Assembly: GCA_964348115.1 (NCBI GenBank)
Contig: CAYGBY010000108.1
Span: forward strand, 1-12,461
DNA: 12,461 nucleotides
Source of the DNA: Azophilus sp964348115
Lineage (GTDB): Bacteria; Pseudomonadota; Gammaproteobacteria; Pseudomonadales; Azotimanducaceae
Reading direction: 5' to 3'
In this document: positions 6,723-12,461 of the stretch, one piece after another
Numbering within the stretch: the first letter of the stretch is position 1
Layout: each line of letters begins with the position of its first letter
Position numbers and translations under genes: made by a program
The notes under the pieces: generated by a model
Databases searched by the model: none
Told to the model about the DNA's origin: nothing
The model's input: only the letters and a program-made list of their open reading frames with translations

Positions 6723-7243
6723 TATGAAGTGCTCCCGGTTGGTCTGCCGCTGCCGCCTGAACGCGCCAAGGCGGCTCGGATATCCGCCTCTAGGTCCTCC
6801 GGCGGCACTTGCGGTTCGTATCGATGGGCGACCTCGCCATTGCCGTCAATCAGAAACTTGGTGAAGTTCCAAGCGATGTCAGCCTTGCCCGACGCCCCCC
6901 GCCGCTGCTCCTTCAGCCATTGGTAAAGATCGCAGGCGTCCGGGCCGTTGACTTCCACCTTGGCGAACATGGGAAAGTTGACATCATATCTGGACTGGGC
7001 GAAAACGAGGATCTGTTCGTTGCTGCCAGGCTCCTGAGCGCCAAATTGATTGCACGGGAAGCCCAACACGCTAAAGCCGCGCCGCCCGTAAGCCTCCTGC
7101 AAAGCACGCAACCCGGCGTACTGTGGCGTGAGGCCTCATTGACTGGCCAGGTTCACGGCCAAGCACACTTGGCCCTTAAGCTGTGAAAAATCCATCGTCT
7201 CGCCATCGATGGCGGACATCCGCAATTCGTGAAACTTGCTCAT
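6722..7243 (-). CDS. Selenocysteine-containing glutathione peroxidase (TGA decoded as Sec)
   Basis: 173 aa if the in-frame TGA at 7138-7136 is read as selenocysteine. ATG 7243 follows AAGGAG by 7 nt, an excellent start. Upstream of the TGA the product reads VCLAVNLASQ; directly after it, in the same frame, GLTPQYAGL. This is the glutathione peroxidase active-site motif N-x-A-S-x-[C/U]-G-x-T with Sec36 as the peroxidatic residue. The other catalytic residues are all present: Gln70 (NQFGAQEPGSNEQI), Trp125 and Asn126 (IAWNFTKFLI). Both halves are fully conserved with no frameshift. The resolving Cys of thioredoxin-dependent bacterial enzymes (usually in an EFC motif) is Ala82 here (VFAQSRYDV), as in animal Sec enzymes. 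A SECIS-like hairpin follows the TGA. There is no signal peptide, so it is cytoplasmic. It should reduce H2O2 or organic hydroperoxides using glutathione. The alternative, a Cys-to-stop point mutation or read error, cannot be excluded from one sequence. Confidence 0.85.
7100..7125 (-). promoter_or_regulatory. Bacterial SECIS-like hairpin downstream of the Sec codon
   Basis: In the mRNA, AGUACGC pairs with GCGUGCU (7 bp including one G-U) around the loop CGGGUU. A C/U mismatch and two more pairs extend the stem. The hairpin begins 10 nt after the UGA and its apical GGG begins 21 nt after the end of the UGA. The general bSECIS model (small apical loop, a G among the first two loop bases, a short fixed distance from the UGA, inside the coding region) is met. 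SelB binding is inferred. Confidence 0.65.
7136..7138 (-). other. In-frame TGA predicted to encode selenocysteine
   Basis: This is codon 36 of the glutathione peroxidase, in the context AGT-CAA-TGA-GGC-CTC-ACG (S-Q-U-G-L-T). It sits exactly where the family has its catalytic Cys or Sec. The frame is open for 35 codons before it and 137 codons after it. Confidence 0.82.
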
Positions 7244-7290
7244 GGAGCTTCTCCTTGGTTGGTGGGCGGGTTGCCGATGCAGCCGCGCCA

Positions 7291-8400
7291 TCATAGCCCA
7301 ACTGCGGCGCTGACGCCCTGCGCCGGGGCCATCAAATAGCACAGGCAGTCTTGGCGGACCACCGCCGCGTCAGTGGTGTACATGGCCGGTATGAGGGTTT
7401 GGGCGGCGACGATGCGGCCCTCTCGGTTGTGCAGAAACCGCTCCGTGACGTCCTGATGCCGGTTGTCCAGCACCTTCAGGCCGGCGCCGTTGCGGGCGAT
7501 GCCGAAGTTGGTGCCGGGCGGCAGAGGATGGAAGTTGTTGGCTTCCAAGGCGCTGTTCAGCAACAGGTCGAATTCCTGCCCAAGCGCACCGCCAAACCGG
7601 TGGCCAGCCATTTGAGGCGTTTCGCTGCGCGGCCCCTGTGAAGGCGCGCCTTCCCCCCCTTGGCGCACGCGCGAAGGGGCTGGGTTGTCCATGAAGGCGA
7701 AGGCGGCGCCAGCGGGCGCATGGACGCGGGCCAGGGTGCGGAACAGCTGCAGATCTTCCAGGCTGCCGGGCGCCGGCAGGCCCTTGTCGAACAGGGCGGA
7801 GCAGTAGTTCGCCGCCCGCTCCGCCGCCTTCGGGTCCCCGACTGGGCCCAACTCAAGGGCGACGCCCGGTATGTTGCGATCCGTGAAGGCTCTGGTGAGG
7901 ACTGAATCCGGCTCCTCTATGATGACGCCCACCTCGGAGAACAGCCGCGCCAGCCCCAGGCTGCTTGGGGAAAGATCGGTCAGCACGGCGTAGTGCGGGT
8001 TTTTGCCGGTGTTGTTGTGCAGGTCCACCACCGCCTGCAGGGGTTCATCGGCCAGCGCCTGCAGCAATTCGGCGGCGATGCCGCTAGGCGGCCGCCAGAT
8101 GCGGTTGAAATCCGCTTGGCCAGGCAGGGTGCGGACGCCGGCGGCGGCCGCCTCCACATTGCCGATGAAGACGAGCAGGTCAAATGGCGGCGCCGGGCGG
8201 GTGCGCAGCACAAGGCGCAGGCCGTTCCAGCCGCTCACTTCGTTGCCATGCAGCAGCAGGCTGATGAGCAGGGGCGGGGCGGCGGCAAGCGGCGACCGCA
8301 GACGCAGGAGGCTGGGGGCGCCCAAGGCGCCCAGCAGTTGGCGGGGCCCAGTTTCCAGCAAGCCGGCAGGCAGGCCGTCGATCCGGCGCAGCTGCTTCAC
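7291..8400 (-). CDS. M14-family succinylglutamate desuccinylase/aspartoacylase-like hydrolase
   Basis: 369 aa from a GTG whose bases overlap the TGA of the upstream ligase-like gene (GTGA), indicating translational coupling. The zinc site of the AstE/aspartoacylase group is present: His51 and Glu54 in LLLHGNEVSG, and His128 in VVDLHNNTG. DFNRIW (97-102) is a substrate-binding region with Asn99/Arg100, and Glu183 in VALELGP is the likely catalytic acid/base. These enzymes remove acyl groups from N-acylated amino acids (N-succinylglutamate, N-acetylaspartate) in the cytoplasm. The C-terminal about 150 residues are less conserved and contain a Pro/Ser/Gly-rich linker near SRVRQGGEGAPSQG. No other arginine succinyltransferase pathway genes are nearby, so the true substrate is more likely a product connected to the adjacent ligase-like enzyme. 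Confidence 0.88.
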   Translation of the reverse strand: MKQLRRIDGLPAGLLETGPRQLLGALGAPSLLRLRSPLAAAPPLLISLLLHGNEVSGWNGLRLVLRTRPAPPFDLLVFIGNVEAAAAGVRTLPGQADFNRIWRPPSGIAAELLQALADEPLQAVVDLHNNTGKNPHYAVLTDLSPSSLGLARLFSEVGVIIEEPDSVLTRAFTDRNIPGVALELGPVGDPKAAERAANYCSALFDKGLPAPGSLEDLQLFRTLARVHAPAGAAFAFMDNPAPSRVRQGGEGAPSQGPRSETPQMAGHRFGGALGQEFDLLLNSALEANNFHPLPPGTNFGIARNGAGLKVLDNRHQDVTERFLHNREGRIVAAQTLIPAMYTTDAAVVRQDCLCYLMAPAQGVSAAVGL

Positions 8401-9809
8401 AACGGCCAGGTATGCACCGGGTCACCCTGTTCCTGGCGCTCCAAATAGGCCATGACCAAGGCGTTGCCTCGCACACCGTTTTGGCGCATCCAGCGACGCT
8501 GCCACTCCGCGCCGTTTTGGCCGGTCTCCACCCGAGCCTCCACCAGCCCGAGGTATTCCTCGATCTCCCCATCGGGGATGCCGTAGCTGGCAAGGCCCCG
8601 CCGCGCCAAAGGCAGCAACTCCTCCAGCAGCAGGGAGCGCATGTCCCGTTCACCTTCCCGCCAGCGCAGTTTGGCGGCCAGGCCGTGGCGGGCGGCTTGA
8701 TAGAAGTTGTCGCACGCCGCCGCGAAGGCAAGCTCCGCCTCCGGGCCTTCCGGCTCCTGGCCGAAGCCGCGCACCAAGCCGAAGAAGAGCGCGGCATTGG
8801 CGACGCAGTCGCGTATGGTTGGACCGGCGGGAACCACTCGGTGCTCTATGCGCAGGTGCACCTGGCCATCATGATCAAAGCCGATCAGCGGGCGGTTCCA
8901 GCGCCAGATGGTGCCGTTGTGGAAGCGCGCATGGCTGAATTTGGCGGGCGCGGCATCCTGCACGTTCGGAATGAGGATGGGGTGATCCTCCTGGTTCTGC
9001 AAAAAAATCTCCAGCAGGGACTTTTCCGCGAAGCCGGTGCCGAACCCAACCCGTTGGGGATAGTGCGGACCGATGTCCACTGCCTGCTCGAACAGCGGAA
9101 TGCGCGTCTCCGCCCACAGGCGGTGGCCGAACAACGCCGGAGAGTTGGCGCAGGCCGCCACCATGGGCGCGGAGGCGACCATGGCGGCGTTGAAGTCCCG
9201 CACGGCGTTGGCCGGCTTGCACTGCAGGTGAATCTGGAAGGAGGTGGTCGCCGCCTCCAGCATGACGTCCGAATGCTGCATGGCCAGGGCGTCCCGCCCG
9301 CGGATGCGCACATCCAGAGGCTTGCCGTCCCGCAGGGCCATCACCCGGTCATTCAAGGCTTGGTAGCGCACCATCCGGGACATGTGTGCGGAATTCAGCA
9401 TGGCCTCGCGAATCGTGGGCAGGATGCCGATGGCGATCAGATGGCAGCCTAGGTCGTCGGCGGCGACCCGGCACGCCCCCCAAGTGGCGGCAAGCTCATC
9501 CTGCATGCGGGAAAAGGCATGGCCCGAGAGGGCGGTGGGGCTGCCATTCAACTCCACGTTGTAGCTGGCCAACTCCGGCACCACCAACGGGTTCTGCAGC
9601 CGCTCCAGAAACAGGTGGTTGTGCGGCAGCGGATCGCCTTGGCTGTCCACCAGCCAAGCCTCCAACTCAAAACCTGCCACATCGCCTCGCTCGCTGAAGC
9701 GGCCGGAGGCGAACTGCTCCGCCAGCAGCTTGGTTTCGTCGTCCAGCCGGAAGCGAAAGACGCTGAAGTCCTCCGCGCTGAAGTGGCGACGGGCTATCTC
9801 ATCGCCCAT
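8397..9809 (-). CDS. GCS2-type glutamate-cysteine ligase-like protein
   Basis: 470 aa, ATG start at 9809, with GAGG 10 nt upstream. Residues 46-50, GFELE, in DVAGFELEAWLVD match the conserved nucleotide/metal-binding strand of the GCS2 glutamine-synthetase-like fold. Further support comes from ELASYNVELNGSP (79-91), GRDALAMQHSDVMLEAATTSFQIHLQ (given as the stretch following DVRIR), FGTGF, and the HLRIEHRVVPAGPT segment. Members join gamma-carboxyl glutamate to an amine, as in the first step of glutathione synthesis. This long proteobacterial subgroup is often uncharacterised and need not be the housekeeping enzyme. It overlaps the M14 hydrolase gene, so the two products probably act in sequence or oppose each other. 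Cytoplasmic. Family assignment is fairly firm, exact reaction open. Confidence 0.85.
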   Translation of the reverse strand: MGDEIARRHFSAEDFSVFRFRLDDETKLLAEQFASGRFSERGDVAGFELEAWLVDSQGDPLPHNHLFLERLQNPLVVPELASYNVELNGSPTALSGHAFSRMQDELAATWGACRVAADDLGCHLIAIGILPTIREAMLNSAHMSRMVRYQALNDRVMALRDGKPLDVRIRGRDALAMQHSDVMLEAATTSFQIHLQCKPANAVRDFNAAMVASAPMVAACANSPALFGHRLWAETRIPLFEQAVDIGPHYPQRVGFGTGFAEKSLLEIFLQNQEDHPILIPNVQDAAPAKFSHARFHNGTIWRWNRPLIGFDHDGQVHLRIEHRVVPAGPTIRDCVANAALFFGLVRGFGQEPEGPEAELAFAAACDNFYQAARHGLAAKLRWREGERDMRSLLLEELLPLARRGLASYGIPDGEIEEYLGLVEARVETGQNGAEWQRRWMRQNGVRGNALVMAYLERQEQGDPVHTWPL

Positions 9810-9878
9810 GCCAAGCCATCCTCATGCCGTCGCCATATCTCCAAGCCGTCGGGCCGCGCCATGCCTGCGGCCAACTCT

Positions 9879-11033
9879 TCAATCCGGCAGGCCCAGCACA
9901 CGCTTGGCGATGATGTTGCGCTGGATTTCATTGCTGCCGCTGTAGATGGAGGCGGCGCGGTAGAAGAGCCATTGTTTGGTGACTTCCCGCCCCGCTTTAA
10001 AGCCCTCGAAGCCGCGCATGCTGGTCATCAGTTCGTAGTATTGCTGCTGCAGTTCACTGCCGTAGATCTTGAAAATCGAAGTCAGCGGGCCCGGGGTGCC
10101 GCCGTCGGACTCCTCCACCGCCCGGCGCTGGGCCAAGCGGAAGGCGTGACGGTTCATTTCGTAGGTCACCACCTGGTTTCTGCGGGCCGCATCCGCCAGC
10201 TTGCCGTCGTGCTCGCCGAGAGCGGCGCGGGCGGCGTCCAGCAAACCCGTCTCCGCCTCTCCAGCGCTGCCGCGCACCAATGCCTGCATCCCGGAGCGTT
10301 CGTGCTGCAGCAGCCGCTTGCCCACCGTCCAGCCCTTGTTTCGTTCGCCCACCAGATCTTCCTTGCTGGCGATGGCGTCGGTGAAAAACACCTCATTGAA
10401 AGGGGATTCCCCGGAGATCAGGCGGATGGGCTTCACCTCAACGCCCGGTTGGTCCATAGGCAACAGCATGAAGCTGATGCCGTCATGCTTGGGAGCGTCC
10501 GGATCCGTTCGCACCAGAATGAACATCCAATCCGCCAGATGGGCGCCGGAAGTCCAGATCTTCTGGCCGTTGATCAGGTAATGGTCCCCAGCGTCTTGGG
10601 CAAGGGTGCGCAGGCTGGCCAGATCGCTGCCGGCGCCGGGTTCGCTGTAGCCTTGGCACCATTCCACCTCCGCCCGGGCGATGCGGGGCAGGTGGGTGCG
10701 CTTCTGCTGCTCCGTGCCGAACTCCAGCAGGGTGGGGCCGACCATGCTGGTGCCAAAACCGGACAGCGGCGGGCGGGCGTCGATGCGACGCATCTCCTCC
10801 AGCAGCACCAGGAACTCGTCCTTCCGCAAAGCCGCGCCGCCATACTCCCTTGGCCAGTTGGGCACTGTCCAGCCCTTTTCGATCATGCGCGCCAGCCAAG
10901 TGCGGGTGTCTTGGTGGGGGATGCTGATCTTGCTGCTGCCGTTGGGGATGGGGCCGGGCCCCCGAGCGCCGGCTGGGCAATTGTCCGCCAGCCAAGCGCG
11001 GGCCTGTGCCCGGAATTCGCTTAGTTTCGCCAT
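9879..11033 (-). CDS. Acyl-CoA dehydrogenase family protein
   Basis: 384 aa, ATG start at 11033 with AGGG 6 nt upstream. The FAD-binding middle domain has GYSEPGAGSDLASL (128-141) and INGQKIWTSGAHLADW (154-169). The C-terminal helical domain ends in the FAD/tetramer motif SNEIQRNIIAKRVLGLP. The usual catalytic Glu of the YEG-type motif is Ser365 here (YSGSNEIQ). In such members the base is normally supplied from helix G, where Glu245 of LLQHERSGM is a candidate. It oxidises an acyl-CoA thioester to the 2,3-enoyl-CoA, passing electrons to ETF. It lies 20 nt behind the permease stop and 69 nt ahead of the ligase-like gene, so it is co-transcribed with them, but its substrate is not evident and a direct role in glutathione chemistry is not obvious. 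Confidence 0.93.
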   Translation of the reverse strand: MAKLSEFRAQARAWLADNCPAGARGPGPIPNGSSKISIPHQDTRTWLARMIEKGWTVPNWPREYGGAALRKDEFLVLLEEMRRIDARPPLSGFGTSMVGPTLLEFGTEQQKRTHLPRIARAEVEWCQGYSEPGAGSDLASLRTLAQDAGDHYLINGQKIWTSGAHLADWMFILVRTDPDAPKHDGISFMLLPMDQPGVEVKPIRLISGESPFNEVFFTDAIASKEDLVGERNKGWTVGKRLLQHERSGMQALVRGSAGEAETGLLDAARAALGEHDGKLADAARRNQVVTYEMNRHAFRLAQRRAVEESDGGTPGPLTSIFKIYGSELQQQYYELMTSMRGFEGFKAGREVTKQWLFYRAASIYSGSNEIQRNIIAKRVLGLPD

Positions 11034-11053
11034 CTGATGCCCTGTGCTTGGAA

Positions 11054-12352
11054 CTACCGGGGTTTATTTACCCGATTGCTGGCCCAATAGAAAGCCAAGC
11101 CAGCCAAAATCAACAACAAACTAAGGCCCGCTTCCCCAGGCCGCTCCTTCAGGATGTAGAACAGCGTCCAGCCGGTGATGGCCAGATAGACAAGCGGCGG
11201 CAGCGGAAAGGCGGTGATGCGGTATGGGCGGGGCAGCGACGGGCGGCGAAGGCGCAGCACGAACACGCCAACCACCGTGAGAAAGGTGCTGAGCCCCAGG
11301 CTGAACCCGGCGAACACCAAGATGGACTCAAACGACGCCGTCCAGATGAACGCCAGGGCCAGAGTGGATTGCGCGCCAATGGCCACCACCGGCAAGCCGT
11401 GCCTATTGGTGCGGGCAAACTGGCGGAAGGCGGAGAAGTCCTGCCCGATCGTCTGCATCACCCGGGGGCCGGCCAGGATCATGGCGCTGACCGTGGAGAT
11501 CAACAGCGCCGCCAAGACCACCCCCATGAAGGATGCCCCGGCTGCGCCGAAGGCGTGTTCCGCCACGATGTAGCCGATCTCCAACTGCCCCTGCAGGGCG
11601 CCCACGGGCGCTGCGTACAGGAACGTGAAGTTCAGCAGCAGATAGAGCACCGCCACCAAGCCCGTGCCCAACGTCAAAGCCCAGGGCAGGCTGCGCTGGG
11701 GCGCCGCGATTTCGCTGCTCAGATAGGTGGCGGCGTTCCAGCCCGTATAGGCGTAGTTGACGTAGATCAAAGCCACCGCAAAGGCGCCGCTGGTGAGTAG
11801 GGCGCCATCCCCTTCCGCAGGCAGGAAGTTGATTGGCTGGGCCTGATCCACCGCCCACCAGGCGGCCCCGCAGAAGCCGACGATGAGCGCCAGCTTCAGA
11901 CCGGTGAGCCACCGCTGCGTTCCGCCGCTGCTGCGTCTGGTGCCCATATGGAGCAGGGTTAGGGTGACGACCAGCAGGGTGGCGCTGAGGGTGGGATGCA
12001 ACATCGGCGCCACTGCGCCCAGATAGGTGGCGAAAGTGATGGCCGCCAAGGCGGTTGGCGCCGCAAAGCCGATGGTGGCGGACACCCAACCGGATACGAA
12101 ACCCACCGCCGGGTGGTATGTCTCCGTCAGGAAGTTGTACTCCCCGCCCGAACGCGGCAGCGCCGCTCCCAACTCCGCATAGCATAGTGCGCCGCATAGT
12201 GCGGCGGCGCCGCCCACCGCCCACAGCATCAGCAGCACAAAGCCGGACTGGATGTCCAGCAATTGAAAGCCGAGACTGGTGAACACCCCGGTGCCGATCA
12301 TGTTGGCCACCACCACCGCCGCGGCTGTGGCGAGGCTGAACTTGGCGGTGAT
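11054..12352 (-). CDS. APC-superfamily amino acid permease, predicted ATC (non-AUG) start
   Basis: 432 aa if begun at ATC 12352, or 420 aa from GTG 12316. It has about 12 transmembrane helices and the LeuT-fold hallmarks: the unwound TM1 motif NMIGTGVF (residues 17-24 of the long form) and AYTGWNAATYLSSEI in TM6, close to LAT/SteT-type amino acid exchangers. The long form is preferred because the frame reads ITAKFSLATAAAVVVANMIG upstream of GTG 12316. That completes TM1, which the GTG start would cut in half. GGAGG sits exactly 5 nt before the ATC, and a TAG stop lies just upstream (12364-12362), so no ATG is available. Located in the inner membrane. It heads the minus-strand run and may import the amino acid used by the downstream ligase-like enzyme. 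An IS end lies 28 bp upstream of the Shine-Dalgarno. Confidence 0.88.
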   Translation of the reverse strand: MTAKFSLATAAAVVVANMIGTGVFTSLGFQLLDIQSGFVLLMLWAVGGAAALCGALCYAELGAALPRSGGEYNFLTETYHPAVGFVSGWVSATIGFAAPTALAAITFATYLGAVAPMLHPTLSATLLVVTLTLLHMGTRRSSGGTQRWLTGLKLALIVGFCGAAWWAVDQAQPINFLPAEGDGALLTSGAFAVALIYVNYAYTGWNAATYLSSEIAAPQRSLPWALTLGTGLVAVLYLLLNFTFLYAAPVGALQGQLEIGYIVAEHAFGAAGASFMGVVLAALLISTVSAMILAGPRVMQTIGQDFSAFRQFARTNRHGLPVVAIGAQSTLALAFIWTASFESILVFAGFSLGLSTFLTVVGVFVLRLRRPSLPRPYRITAFPLPPLVYLAITGWTLFYILKERPGEAGLSLLLILAGLAFYWASNRVNKPR

Positions 12353-12357
12353 TTCAG

Positions 12358-12362
12358 CCTCC
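12358..12362 (-). promoter_or_regulatory. Strong Shine-Dalgarno preceding a non-AUG codon
   Basis: GGAGG on the minus strand is followed after 5 nt (ctgaa) by ATC, in frame with the permease. No ATG, GTG or TTG stands within a suitable distance: the nearest GTG is 42 nt downstream. This site decides the proposed start of the permease. Confidence 0.55.
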
Positions 12363-12406
12363 TAGGGCGTGGCTGGCCGAATGGAGTGGCTAGTGTCCTG
12401 TCCCAT

Positions 12407-12435
12407 AAGCCCAGAGGAGCCTAAAGGGCGTGATG
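12407..12435 (+). repeat. Inverted copy of 1-29 (29 bp, one mismatch)
   Basis: This is the right-hand partner of the edge repeat. The two copies point outward from the 12.4-kb interior. Beyond the shared block, toward the interior, the sequences diverge completely. Confidence 0.85.
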
Positions 12436-12461
12436 GCAAGGCGCGGGGAAGCCGTGTGGCT
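12433..12461 (+). CDS. N-terminus of a putative transposase (partial)
   Basis: Only nine complete codons are visible (MARRGEAVW), preceded by AGAGGAG 12 nt upstream of the ATG. The call rests on its position just inside an IS-like end and on the same leader plus ATG recurring inverted at the left edge. No family can be named from so little sequence. Confidence 0.35.

Larger units (their letters stand above)
12390..12461 (+). mobile_element. 5' end of a second insertion sequence (partial, runs off right edge)
   Basis: After CTAG (12390-12393) comes a terminus-like TGTCCTGTCCCATAAG, then AGAGGAG, then an ATG at 12433 that opens the frame MARRGEAVW to the window edge. The block 12407-12435 is the inverted copy of 1-29 (28/29). 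The leader and start codon of the putative transposase are therefore shared with the left IS, while the outermost terminal sequences differ. They are probably two members of one IS group inserted at CTAG. It lies immediately upstream of the permease gene and is oriented away from it. Confidence 0.5.

Noticed and set aside
6722..7342. Glutathione peroxidase as a disrupted pseudogene or two separate small genes
   Set aside because: The only defect is TGA at the catalytic codon. Both sides stay in one frame with every other catalytic residue intact, a strong Shine-Dalgarno and a SECIS-like hairpin. A TTG start at 7111 for the second part has no ribosome-binding site and would lack the active site.
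9519..11024. A 501-codon open frame on the plus strand antisense to the dehydrogenase and ligase-like genes
   Set aside because: It spans the junction of two clearly real genes on the other strand, has low-complexity composition rich in His, Gln, Ala and Gly, and shows no motif. It is a by-product of high GC content.
11054..12316. Permease starting at GTG 12316
   Set aside because: It would remove half of transmembrane helix 1 and has no Shine-Dalgarno, while the same frame extends upstream with conserved-looking sequence to a perfectly spaced GGAGG. It remains possible if ATC cannot initiate.
1..12461. CRISPR array, tRNA, rRNA or prophage genes
   Set aside because: No regularly spaced repeats, no cloverleaf-like or rRNA-like sequence and no phage structural or integrase genes were seen on either strand.

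Overview
The window reads as accessory chromosomal DNA of a GC-rich Gram-negative proteobacterium. The outer-membrane TonB-dependent receptor, the glutathione-related genes and a PhoB box all fit a gammaproteobacterium-like host, probably uncultured, but the taxon is an inference. No RNA genes or CRISPR array are visible. Both window edges carry the outward-facing 5' ends of related insertion sequences. They share a 29-bp inverted block (28/29 identical) at 1-29 and 12407-12435.

Left part (1-2304): an IS end abuts a small exported protein gene (52-360, minus). A three-unit PhoB box with a correctly spaced -10 lies upstream of that gene (378-421). Next come a thioredoxin-like DUF899 gene (504-1106, minus), a 138-bp MITE-like element (1191-1328) whose ends match the left IS end, and a plus-strand alpha/beta hydrolase (1492-2304) with His in the nucleophile-elbow position.

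Middle (2333-5510): a TonB-dependent receptor (minus) converges on the hydrolase. Its AT-rich upstream region holds a promoter overlapped by a tandem repeat, and a palindrome. About 740 bp beyond that contain no gene I can support.

Right part (5511-12352): a tight minus-strand run, probably one operon, transcribed in the order APC amino acid permease, acyl-CoA dehydrogenase, GCS2-type glutamate-cysteine ligase-like enzyme, M14 succinylglutamate desuccinylase/aspartoacylase-like hydrolase, glutathione peroxidase, MAPEG membrane protein, SDR oxidoreductase. Gaps are 12-69 nt and two junctions overlap.

The main result is the glutathione peroxidase at 6722-7243. It is split by one in-frame TGA exactly at the catalytic position (A-S-Q-[TGA]-G-L-T). 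A hairpin fitting the bacterial SECIS model follows 10 nt later, and the resolving Cys typical of Cys-type bacterial enzymes is absent. I read it as an intact bacterial selenoprotein, not a pseudogene. A tool that treats TGA as stop would miss it or split it. The operon links this peroxidase to a gamma-glutamyl ligase-like enzyme, an amidohydrolase and a MAPEG protein, which suggests a thiol/peroxide or electrophile detoxification module fed by an amino-acid transporter. The permease at the head of the run has a strong Shine-Dalgarno in front of ATC rather than ATG, and an IS sits 28 bp upstream of it.
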